DNA from: Glycine soja
Taxonomy: Eukaryota; Streptophyta; Magnoliopsida; Fabales; Fabaceae
Assembly: GCF_004193775.1 (NCBI RefSeq)
Contig: NC_041004.1
Span: 36,542,411 to 36,606,410, forward strand
Direction of reading: 5' to 3'
Length of the DNA stretch: 64,000 nucleotides
The notes below the pieces were generated by a model. That model was not told the DNA's origin and made no database searches. It saw only the letters and a program-made list of their open reading frames with translations. How positions within the stretch are numbered: position 1 is the stretch's first letter; each line of letters starts with the position of its first letter. Below are positions 51,931 through 62,379 of this stretch, one piece after another. The translations under genes and the position numbers were made by a program.

Positions 51931-51990
51931 AAAATAAAATTGAACTTGCTCTATTTTTTTTTATATTTCAATATGTCAGTGTTTAATAAT

Positions 51991-52365
51991 GGTTAAATAC
52001 TTAAATTATTTTTTCCTTTAATTTATTATTTTAATTTAATTTGTTTTTTTAATATTTTTGTTGTTCAATTTAGTTTTTATTTTTGTAAAAGAGTTTAATT
52101 TGATCATTTTGTTTATTTTATCTAACATAATTAAGTTTGTAGGAATCTATATAATATGTATAATAGAGTCATGTCATCAATTTCATTTATTGTGTAGACA
52201 CAAATTAAACAACGGAAAAAACAAGGATGAACAAATTAAATCCTTCTAAAAAAAACTTAGATAATTAAATTAAATCCGATAAAAATTAGAAGATTAAATT
52301 AAATTTTAAAAAAATAGAAATCAAATCAAAATAATAAATTAAAGGAAACAAAAATTAATTTAACC
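51991..52365. mobile_element. MULE-type MITE, 375 bp, exact 9-bp TSD
   Basis: The terminal inverted repeats start GGTTAAAT. Both arms contain CCTTTAATTTATTATTTTRATTTRATTT over more than 60 bases. The exact 9-bp direct repeat TTTAATAAT flanks it at 51982-51990 and 52366-52374. No ORF of note is inside. The 9-bp duplication and long inverted repeats point to the Mutator superfamily. Confidence 0.85.
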
Positions 52366-52374
52366 TTTAATAAT

Positions 52375-55030
52375 TTAATAAAAGCATAATGACCTTGTTA
52401 TCCTTGTGGATAAAGGTGAAAACCTAAGAACGGTATCAGGGCATTCACCTTCACCTCATTGCCAGGCAAATGACACCACCAAAAGAGATTCTTCGTGTCG
52501 CTCTTATGTTGTTTCTACCTTTGGTCTTTCACGTTTCACACTCTTTTAACTTTGATTGCTACCAAAAAAATATCTATTTCGGTGGAGAGGAATAAAAGAT
52601 GAATATTGATTTATCATTTATCATAAAAATTATTTTTAAAATTAATTATAAATAAATTTGCTTATATAATCTCACTAAAAAGTGTTTTAATGCGTTATAC
52701 AAAATCCTCAAACGTAAATGACTAATTTTTTTTGTCAAAAATGACTAAAATATTTATTTTTTCTACAGTAGACTAAAATATTTATTAAAAAATTACTGAA
52801 AACATACTAATAAACCATTTATATGGATATATAAATAACTATTTTGAGTTTAATTAGAACTTTTGCTTACAAGTTATAGGGATTTAGTCGTGTTCCCTTC
52901 CTGATGGGCCTACTAATGAAACTTTGTGGCACCGGCCTAGTTCTATATTCCAACACGATTTAGTACCCCCCCCACACACACACACACAACAAAAACGTTT
53001 TTAAAAGGCGAAAACGTGATTAAAACAAACATGCATACTATTTTCCTTTCTTAACTTCATATTTCCATCATCTAACTATATGTTTATTTTACTTTTATTT
53101 TAGAAAGCTTTATATTTTAAAATTTACTAATAGATACTAATATATTTAGAAAATGTTAACAGAAATTATTACTTTGTCACTACATAAAGAATTGTTAAAG
53201 TGATATCCAGTGAATGTTTTAATTAAACTTAAGTTTGCAGATTGAATTTGTAAAACTGAGTTTCCAAAAAAAAATATTACTCTCAAATATATTTTTAGGG
53301 GTAATCAAATATACTTTAAACTAATTTTACTCTTAAATATACTTTTAAAACACTATCACTAAACATAGCTGGTTGATATAAATGTAGTGAGTTTTAATAA
53401 TACTTGAAATAGCAATAAAACAATAAAATGGTGAGTTGAACAATTTAATAATTACAAAGTTTAATATTTAAATCATTATTTAAATTATTTTAAAAGTCAA
53501 CATACTTATTATGCATTATCGTGATGGATTGTGATTGAATAATTATGTAAAAAAATTATATAATCAATATATTATCTTTTTTCTCATAATTAAATATTTT
53601 TATTTTTATTATTTTTTATTTCACGTATAGTGTGCATAGGTTAAGAAAGGCCAAATACATTTTTAGATGTTTTAAACTACTTAAGAAATAAATATTAAAT
53701 TGTTGTTGTATTTATAATATAATAAATATTTTACCTCTTCAAAATGTGTAAAAAAAACAAAAAAAACTGTACCATATTTTTTAGACTGGAAAAAAAAAAC
53801 TGTACCTCAATTTAAGAAACTATATTGTTTCCTGTACATTCTTCCACATCCACATAATCTATATATTATAATACTATTATATTTGTTTACCACTCCAAGG
53901 GCAATCTAAGGCGAACCAAGCAAAATAAAAAAATAAAAAACGAAACAACTTTATCTCAATATTTAAATCAAAGTTAATAATTGAGCCACATGGCAGGGCT
54001 TAACAATATTTGCATTTATACATTAAGTGGGTTCTATCTTTCCAAGACATAAATAATTGACGAGAATGACATAAAACATTGTATGATCGTGATTTTTGCT
54101 GGACCTGGTTTTAGTGGTGCAGAATCACTTATATATATATATATATATAACCAATCTTTCATTTGGTCACGCGAAGCAAGCCATGTGCACTACACTAATT
54201 ATTAGGGAGATTTTGCATCGGTGCTTCCTGGTTGCTCCCACGTCATCAGACATGGAATTAAGTAGCATGGAATCAAATAGAATTGGTGAACATGCCAAGA
54301 AGTGACAAATAATAATGCCTTTCAATAATTATCTAGCACACGGTATCTCTCTTTAAAGAAAGCCTTCAAGAAGTAATCATGCTGAAAAATAAACTCATGT
54401 TGTATATAGCATGATTAGGTAGTGTTTGATAGAATACAATAAAAGTGAATTTGAGATAAAGTCGTTGAGAAAGTTTTTAAAATGTATTTTTTTAAATTTG
54501 AGACCAGCATTATTTCAATACTGCGAAATTATTTCTTATAATGAAGTTATGTTTTAATATACTACAAAAACTAATTTTCATATTGTGACTTAATTGAGTT
54601 AATTTCATTTTATACATTTAACTCTTGTATTTTTTTCATAAATAACTTTATAAGTTGAATGACTTGATAAATAAAATACGAGGCACAAATATGTCAAATA
54701 AAAATAAATCAACATAGATCAACTATAAAATGAAAAAACAAGCCAGTCATATATGGATCTTCTTTCTCATTTGATATGTACAACCTGCCTTAGTGACTGC
54801 ATGCATGGTGTTTATTTGTCCCATGAGATGTTCAATGTGTCATGTGTGGTGTTCCAAGCATCAATTTCCTTATCCTTAGTAACCATTCCTTGATCAAGCA
54901 TGACTAAAGTAGCCCATAAATTCTCTCAAATTGTTCCTACATAAAAGAATATAATATGATTAAGGACCATAAAAGTGTTTTTGTCATTAAATTCATAGTA
55001 AACAATATATATAGAGAAAAAAGAAAGATT
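52375..55030. other. Gene-poor stretch
   Basis: AT-rich without recognisable exons. It includes a short CA-rich repeat (CCCCCCCCACACACACACACACA at about 52967-52988) and a 20-bp TA microsatellite at 54130-54149. Direct short repeats ACTCTCAAATATAYTTTT occur at about 53280-53350. Confidence 0.45.
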
Positions 55031-55163
55031 TACTTACTCCAAGAGTAACTCTTTTAAAGTTATTTCTTATTCTCAACATTCATTTTCTTGAGATTTAAGG
55101 TCAAGATTAATTATTTATTACAATCATGAAACTTTTAAAGAGTTACTCTTGGATTAAGTGAGT
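55031..55163. mobile_element. Small MITE, about 133 bp
   Basis: Left end ACTTACTCCAAGAGTAACTC then TTTTAAAGTT. Complemented right end ACTTAATCCAAGAGTAACTC then TTTAAAAGTT. About 28 of 30 positions match, enclosing a 70-bp AT-rich spacer. The target duplication is not certain. Confidence 0.75.
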
Positions 55164-55479
55164 CATTTCTCATATATATATGTATAAGCTCTTAAGGGAG
55201 GAGACAAGGGTGTAAGGGGAGCCAAAAGTGATGATAAGGGAAGAGTAGGGGTGCAAATAAAGTAGGATGATAATTTAGGTCTTATAAATGACAATAGTAA
55301 GAACACATAAGCAAGGTGAGATAAGGTTTCTATAACCAACATAATTAATCTCATAGATGATTGGTTTCAATCTATTAATAATCACTTTGGCAATTGTTTT
55401 ATAATTAACGTTGCATAAGGATACAAGCTTCATAAAGGAAAAATAGATTAGGTTTATACCACACTATCATCTAATGCAT
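55164..55479. other. Spacer, no gene
   Basis: Nothing recognisable between the small MITE and the LINE-like region. Confidence 0.4.
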
Positions 55480-57960
55480 ATGCCAGGAGCTTTTGTTTGC
55501 AAGCCCTTTAACCTTTCATGAAAGAATATATAAATCTTTAAACACAATCAACAAAAATATGGGACATCGAGTCTTATTGTTCAACTTGAGACCTCAAGGT
55601 TTAAGTTGTCATCTTATCCACAATATCCATTGTTTCCTCTCCATGCAACATATGCCCAGGTCACTCGCTAACTTGTAATGCTACCTTACCTAAATTGGAT
55701 TTGATGGCTTCCAGCTATCTAGAATATGCATCCTATTCGACATAACTACTTTCATAATTATGGTTGTCATGATATCAAGTGTTTGAACACACTCATTTTG
55801 AGAAACAAAAGATACAATATTCATATCCAAAAGCAACTTCAAATCATTACACAATCTTTTTTGTCTTGTTTGACTTACTCCTAGAATTGTGTAACCACAC
55901 TTTTTTTGGTATTATGCTTAAAGGAAATAATGTTAGTTCTACCAACCTGAGTATGTTTTAATGCATGATATTTATCCCTCATAATTGTTTTCTTTTATTT
56001 TTGCCACCATTAATTGCTACTTTAATTTTGATAGCAATTAATTGTTTTGACCATTATATTTGTTTTCCTTTTGTAACCACGATTTAGTCTCCATACATAT
56101 CTTTGTTCCCCTTAACATCACTAATTCTATTACTTACCCTCATTAACATTAGGGTTTACATGTGTAGCATCATTGTGGACTTAACCTAGTCACCACCTTT
56201 TATTCGAGAGGCAACATTCACCCCCTATGAATCTTCTTGTGTCTTCAAGCATGATCTTATTGTGTGACCATACAAATCACATTACTTACAAAATAGACAA
56301 AGAACTTTATATTCAACATAGAGCCAATGGTTTTGAGACCATAACCTCCCAACTACTAGTCTGTTCAAATTAATTTCAACACATACAAAATGAACTTTCC
56401 TCTTGAGGCATCATTATCTCGAAGTTAACCTTGACAGGTCTTTCAATTGTAGCAACTAAATCCAAAAGAACACTTTCATCATAATACTCCATACACAAAC
56501 TTATAAAATGTAACAAAACTAAGTGTTATTAACTATTTTTTACTTTAAAGGATACAAAATCCATAACCCAAGGTTGAACAACAAAGCGATGATAAAAGAT
56601 CATCTATGGGCTCCCCACAAATAACATATTCTTAGTCTTGTACTAAATCAAACTTATCTAGAAAGTATAGCCTACTAGGTGCAACTACTTCACAATCACC
56701 ACTATCATGTTACTACATGCACGGACAAACACCCTATTTTGAGAAGCAAAAGATGCAATATTCATATCCATAAGTGTACCATTTTCGGGTTTCTCCTTGC
56801 TGCCACTTGTGCTCGATGATATCAATTTGGGATATGGTCTTGACCAAGTGCCCAAAAACTTAATTATTGTCTTGGATAAGCATTGACATTTTTAGAACCA
56901 ACTTCAAAGCATTACACAATCTTTTTTGTCTTCCCCCTATTGACTTGATCATAAAAATGTTTAAGTGCTCTTTATTAGCATTGTGATAATAGGAAATAGT
57001 GTTAGCTTTACCAACCTCAATATCATTTAATGCATGATGTTTATTGACACACAATTATTTTCTTTTATTCTTCGTACTATTAACACCCACTTAAATTTTG
57101 TAACCATAATCTAGTCTCCATACAAATATTTGACTTCCACGTGTGTTTTCCTTTTGTGACCATAATCTAGTATCCATACAAATATTCTTTCCTTACTGAT
57201 GTCCTTAATTCCAATAATTACCTCATTAACATTAGGGTTTGCATGTGTAGCATCTCCATGGACTTGATCTATGTCATCGTCTCCTGCATGACAAACAACC
57301 CTCTCCCTTTATGAATATTTATGTGTCTCAAAGCATGATTTTATTTTATGATTATACAAATCACATTGCTTGTGCAATAGATTGAGACCTTCATATTCAA
57401 CATTGAACTAGTAATTTCAAAAGCATACCATCTCAACTACTAGTTGGTTCAAATTAATTTCAAAACATATACCAAAGAACTTACCTCTTGGGGTATTAAT
57501 CTTCCTGAGGTATTAATCTTCTTGATGTCAACCTTAAGAGACTTTTCCATTGTAGCAATTAAAGCCAAAAGAATACTCTCATTGTAATAGTCCATTGCTA
57601 AACTTAGAAATTGTATCCAAACTATAGTACTATCAATTTTTACTTAGTGCATACAAAATCTAGAACCCAAGGCCAAACAACAAAGTAATGATCAAACATC
57701 ATCCACAAAACCTTTCACCAAATGACACTTTCAAAGTTTTTGTGCTAGATCAAACTTTACCATACAAAATTCATGTTCTACATCTACCACTTTAATTGCT
57801 CTTACTATAATCCACATTGTCTTAAACTCATCCACATAGTATAAAATCTCAATGTTTTTCCCATGGCTTCACAAGAATAACATATTTTTCACGACACTCA
57901 TAAGTCTTGAAAAATATTTTCATTGACAAGACATCATGAGTTTAAGCTATCTCCATCCTC
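55480..57960 (-). mobile_element. Degenerate LINE ORF1 remnants in two direct copies
   Basis: Minus-strand translation gives a broken but recognisable pattern near 56220-56460: VEINLNRLVVGRLWSQNHW-like, then VEYKVLCLFCK.CDLYGHTI. This is the DUF4283/zf-CCHC_4 signature of plant LINE ORF1 or related Gag proteins. A second diverged copy of the same stretch is at about 57300-57560. Flanking blocks are duplicated too: AGAAACAAAAGATACAATATTCATATCC at 55799 recurs as AGAAGCAAAAGATGCAATATTCATATCC near 56741, and CATTACACAATCTTTTTTGTCTT occurs at 55847 and 56908. Many stops make both copies dead. Confidence 0.6.
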
Positions 57961-58700
57961 AAACTCAATTATAAATAAATAATTCATCAACAATTTTAAT
58001 TGATCCTTTCTATAAAAGATTTTTTTATTGATCATCGGTTTGTCCAAAAAAAATTATTATTCTAATCTCATCCTCTCCAAGTATGGAGGTTTTGGAGGGG
58101 AGGACAACCTTATTACACTCATACATTTACATTTTTTTTCCTTGATAAATTAGGACAACAATTAAAGTTTTAATGTTCATTTACTTATGGATTATAATAT
58201 TTTCCATCTCCTTTAATAACCTACATTATTACTAGATAGTCATTTTCATATGCTGACTCTCGACTTGTTGCTAAGATTTAGCCTCGTGAGAAAAAGTTAA
58301 ATCTAAAAGACTAACCTCATAATTTTCAAGTATTAAAATAAGCTTTACTTATGTAAGAAGAAAATAAGACTAATTAACACGGCATCCAACTCTTTCACCT
58401 CATTGGATGGCATACATCATTTTGTACGTGCTAGGACTCGTTAATTTTAATTTAGCCAATGTTGTGCGTGTAGAGCACATATTTGACCAGTTTAACAAAT
58501 GAACCAATGCTAGAATTTTGGGGGTGAGTTTTTTTGGATGGTTAAGGCACAACAACAAACTGTAAAACCATTAATAACCGCAGAAGTAGAAATGAAACGG
58601 TGGTGAAAAGAGTAATTAAATAGGTCAAAAGGGTCAACAAAGAGGGGCAGGAAGGAAAAAAAAAATACGCGCAGAGTTGACCCTCGACCTCAGCACCGTT
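57961..58700. other. Spacer and distal ERD15 promoter
   Basis: No coding exon. The last part (58640-58800) becomes GC-richer, with ACGCGC and GACGCACAC words, as expected of a stress-responsive promoter region. A TACGTG core is at about 58423. Confidence 0.4.
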
Positions 58701-58809
58701 TGTGTCCGAACCAAGACGCACACAGGACGGTGCGTTCACCCAACCTACCTCGGTGGGCCCCACTTTCCCCCCCGAACCGTAGCTTCGGAGTGATCCTTTC
58801 GCCCCCCTC

Positions 58810-58818
58810 TATATAATA
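58810..58818 (+). promoter_or_regulatory. TATA box of the ERD15 gene
   Basis: TATATAATA within CCCCCTCTATATAATAGCGCC, about 30 bases before a short leader exon that ends at 58879. Confidence 0.7.
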
Positions 58819-58841
58819 GCGCCCTCGCGACTCACCTCAAC

Positions 58842-59739
58842 GCGTGAGACTCTCGCTGGTGGATAACGAAATTTCTTAGGTAATTCTCTCTTCTCTCTCT
58901 ATCTGATCTCTTCACGATTATGAGGTTTTGCTTCGATCAAGTTCAATTTCGTTTTTCTTCTTCTTTTCGTTTGTGTTTTGAAGAAATTGAAGGGAAACAA
59001 ATTCCGAAAAATGAAAAATCTCGAGCGATCGTTTTTCTTTGCTGGTTTTTGTTTTGTAATTCTGCGAAATTGGTGATTTGTTGAATGATTTGCTTGATTG
59101 ATGCTTGGGAACTCATGGATTTGGTTCTTTCTTGTTTGAATTTCTAGGTTTTTGAAATTTCAATCAGGCAACGCTTTATTTTCTCGTTCTTTTTCTTTTT
59201 CTTCTTTTGTTGTTTGAATATTTCATTACGTAAGACGGATCTTTTACTCAAAGGAGTCAACAGAGAGACGGTTTTGAATTTCTTGTTTGAGATCTGACCT
59301 TTTTCTTTCAATTTTCATTTTCTTTTTTATGTATGATCGATTTATGTTGTTCCATGGGGAAAAAAGTGTTGCGAAAATTACGATTCATAAACAAAACATA
59401 GCCACGATTTCCAGATATTTAGTGGATCGCGATCACCACATTTTATTTTCACACCGTCCATAATTTCACCGAAAAAGAAAAATATCTTGCATATTTTGAG
59501 AAGTTGATGGAATCAATCATGATGATTTCTCTCTATATAGAATATCGAAATTTTAGAACTGAAGTGTTGAATCGATGTAGTTTTGGTGAAGATCCATGTT
59601 TATATACTCGAAAAGCGTTAATTTGATGTTTGAAAGGTTGTTCATAATTTTTGTTTCTTGTTAACAGTTGTTTTTTGTTGATTTGGTTGTGGTGCAGACA
59701 AAAAACAAGGATCAGAACCGTTGAATCAAGTTGAGGAAG
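58842..59739 (+). other. ERD15 leader with intron
   Basis: The first leader exon ends TTCTTAG|gtaatt at 58879. A T-rich 818-base intron ends gtggtgcag at 59697. The second leader part (59698-59739) runs to the ATG. The transcription start is estimated from the TATA box. Confidence 0.6.
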
Positions 59740-60192
59740 ATGGCACTAGTCTCTGGAGGAAGATCAACACTGAACCCTAACGCCCCTCTTTACATTCCTG
59801 CCGCGTTTCGCCAAGTGGAGGATTTCTCTCCGGAATGGTGGCAGCTGGTGACGACGCTGACATGGTACCATGACTACTGGCTAAGCCAGCAGCACGATGA
59901 GGGAGCCTTCTACGGCGAGGACGACGGGTTTGATGGCAATGATGTCGTTGATTTGCTTCCTGATTCGTTTGATCTTGATGCTGGCGAGGATCTTTTTGAA
60001 GAGTTTATAAGATCTTCTGAATCCCAAGGTAAAAAGGGTTGAATATTTGAATAATGAATTCATTAGGCTTCAGGCATCAATTCAAAATTCAAATTAAATA
60101 GTTTTGTGTTGTGTTGTTTCAATGATTCAACTAATGATTGAGTTTGTGTTTTGATTTTTGCAGAAGAAACTGGACCCAAAGTAACTGCATGA
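59740..60192 (+). CDS. ERD15: ERD15/CID-type PAM2-motif protein
   Basis: Exon 1 is 59740-60028 (CCCAAG|gtaaaa) and exon 2 is 60164-60192 (ttgcag|AAGAAA), joined in phase to 105 aa. A PAM2 motif for binding the MLLE domain of poly(A)-binding protein is at about residues 11-24 (LNPNAPLYIPAAFR). The family-specific VEDFSPEWWQLV follows. The remainder is very acidic (DDGFDGNDVVDLLPDSFDLD) with a short EETGPK tail. ERD15 is a small hydrophilic stress and ABA-linked protein. In soybean it has been described as a regulator of the NRP cell-death pathway. Without splicing the frame would end after two to four extra codons, so retained-intron transcripts still encode almost the whole protein. Confidence 0.93.
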
Positions 60193-60249
60193 GGCTTAGA
60201 GATGAACCCATTTAAAGAATCTACCTACCAACCTAAGAGACTGGACCCA

Positions 60250-60900
60250 AGGCCTTAGCTTTAGGTCAGTTAGATGATATGTTTGCATCATGTTATCCGT
60301 AGCTTCAACTTTCTGTAACTTCTTGTATAGGCAAAGGTTTCAAACCTTCAATCTATCCTTCTCTTGCTTTTGCCAAAATGTTATGGTGAATAGGGAAGGA
60401 AAAAGATGGAAAAAAATGTGACTGTTTCATGTACTGATATTGTAAAAGCTGCTAAAAGTATTCAAATTACAAAATGTAAAAAAAATGTAAAATGACTTCT
60501 CTGTTGAGATTTGTTTTCTTATGGCTTTCACCACCGTCCTGAACTTTAAAATGATATTTGAAAAACAACATTAAATTGGCGCATTCAACTTCGTAATTGC
60601 CTGGCGGCGTTCGGCATTTTAACTTTTTCTTTGTAAACCAAACTCCAACCCATGGTTCTGCTTGGAGTTTGATAAAATTACTTTATCACCAGTATTTCTT
60701 TTTTACTGCTAACTGTATCCTAGTTTTGCCGAGGCAACAATTCCTTTTTTCACCTTAAATTGCTCAAAATATGCAGAATTTCTGACTTTTCGTGGAGGAT
60801 TAAATCCAGATTTACCGATATTATATACCGTCATTTAGCTATTCCAATTGATAGTAGTAATTTTAAACTATTGTGATAGAGATATTATATTAATCTGAAT
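60250..60900. other. ERD15 3' region and spacer
   Basis: The ERD15 3' UTR probably extends to about 60480, where several AATG/AAAATGT stretches end the transcript-like composition. Beyond that no gene is seen before the MITE. Confidence 0.45.
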
Positions 60901-60902
60901 TA

Positions 60903-61035
60903 GCGTGCGTTTGGGGGCCGGTGCGGTGACCACACTTCACGGTGCCGGCAAAACAACAATGCTTCTGATTTTCCACGGTCACACCACGGTTTATGGGGGT
61001 CAGAATCAATTCACTAGTGATATCCAAACACACGC
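60903..61035. mobile_element. Small MITE with GCGTGYGTTTGG ends, TSD TA
   Basis: The ends are GCGTGCGTTTGG and, complemented, GCGTGTGTTTGG. TA flanks both sides (60901-60902 and 61036-61037). The 133-bp body is GC-richer than its surroundings and contains internal inverted words CCACGGT / ACCGTGG type. Similar short GTGCGTTTGG elements are frequent in soybean as I recall. Confidence 0.65.
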
Positions 61036-61089
61036 TACTACAGTTATTTGGAATTGAATGAAAAAAAAAATAAGAAAATATATTTTTTT

Positions 61090-61560
61090 TTTGAAAAAAT
61101 GTAAATTATATTAAACCCAAAATGATACAATAATAAATGGGACATACTATGCAGCTAGAGAAAATCAAAAGTCTCTTTAATACATGAAGGTCTATATCAA
61201 GATGCTAAAACAAATGCAACAGATGCGCAAACTTGGAGAGATTTTCTGTAAGAAAAATATCAAGATGCTAAAACAAATGAGCATTTGACTCAGTCTCATG
61301 TGAACATAAAGGGCAGAGAGAACATAGGAAACCCTTGTTCAAAAAAGCAATTTTGTCAAAAATAAACGGTTCTTTTTAGCAAGCCACATAATAAAAGATA
61401 TTTTAGGAATGATTGCTCGGTTCCATATAACAGAACACCAACTAGCAGTAGATTTGACACCTCTAATATATTCATAAACTTTGCCAACAAGCAATTGTTC
61501 ATTGATGCTCCAAGATTGAATCCACTTTTTAACCTCTTCCGTACTTAGCTCTTTGGAGAT
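61090..61560 (-). mobile_element. LINE fragment with zf-RVT domain
   Basis: Minus-strand translation yields SWCSVIWNRAIIPKISFIMW, LAKKNRLFL and then, after a frame shift, CSLCPLCSHETESNAHLF. This matches the zf-RVT zinc-binding domain at the end of plant LINE reverse transcriptases (pattern W..iWn..ipPKisf.lWla...L ... CplC...Et..HLF). A 21-base piece (ATCAAGATGCTAAAACAAATG) is duplicated at about 61198 and 61260. The remnant is dead. Confidence 0.72.
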
Positions 61561-62009
61561 AATAAAATCTCTTATTTAAATGATTTTCTTTATCAAAACT
61601 GAATCTAACTTCATGAAAATATATTTTAACTTTAACGTAAACGGGCATAAAAAAAAGGCCTTCATGGAACACGACAAAACACAGTCCAAGAGTAGTTAAT
61701 TAATCGGTCACAAATAAATGAATTATATTCGAACTTTTTTTGCACAAATATAACTCACCAATTTATGTACATTAAAGACCAGGTCTTACGATTCATCTCA
61801 AAAGTCAAAATTACATAAATCACCCACTGTGTCACCTATTCAGCGAGCAATGCATTTATGTGTATTTGTTGGTGGGGGGTTATCATATCACACCAACCAG
61901 TAGATAGAAATGGGCGTAGAAGCTTTAGTTGCAAAAAAACATGTTATTGCCTTTGCAACACGCCAATTCAATTACCATCCTCCTTAAAAAGAATCAGGCA
62001 AAATTCTTT

Positions 62010-62375
62010 TCATGCAGATAACTCTGCCCCTGCCCCCACGTATTCCGTACCTTCATCTTCAAGTTGTTGTTTCCTTCTTTGAGCTTCAAGTTTGGTTTGG
62101 TTGCCAATAGCATCAGATATTGCTTTTGGTAGCCAAAATCCTGGCTTCTCAAGTGATGGCGCCCGGTCAAGCACCAAAGGTTCTCTCAAGGTTACTTCTA
62201 CTCCATGGAAGACCCACAGTTTTGTGGTTGCTTCACCTTTGAGACACAATGAGAACCAACCTAAACCCGCTATTGCTATGTCAATGGTGTTGACATCCCA
62301 ACTGGTTCCAGACACTTTGACTTCCCTTTCCTGCCATGTTCCTAGTTCGGCGGCACGGTCGTTACCAGTGGGAGG
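62010..62375 (-). CDS. BPG2: Last exon of BPG2-like chloroplast GTPase (partial)
   Basis: A minus-strand exon begins after a ttattccag acceptor at 62376 and runs 121 codons to TGA. It reads PPTGNDRAAELGTWQEREVK, then VSGTSWDVNTIDIAIAGLGW, a KGEATTKLWVFHGVEVTLRE strand, and a charged tail with KLEAQRRKQQLEDEG. This is the C-terminal region of plant YqeH-type circularly permuted GTPases. The match is closest, from memory, to BRASSINAZOLE-INSENSITIVE-PALE GREEN 2, which acts in plastid rRNA processing, rather than to NOA1/RIF1. The upstream exons, including the GTPase motifs, were not found up to 64000, so the gene continues beyond the window after a long intron. Confidence 0.8.
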   Translation of the reverse strand, partial: PPTGNDRAAELGTWQEREVKVSGTSWDVNTIDIAIAGLGWFSLCLKGEATTKLWVFHGVEVTLREPLVLDRAPSLEKPGFWLPKAISDAIGNQTKLEAQRRKQQLEDEGTEYVGAGAELSA

Positions 62376-62379
62376 CTGG

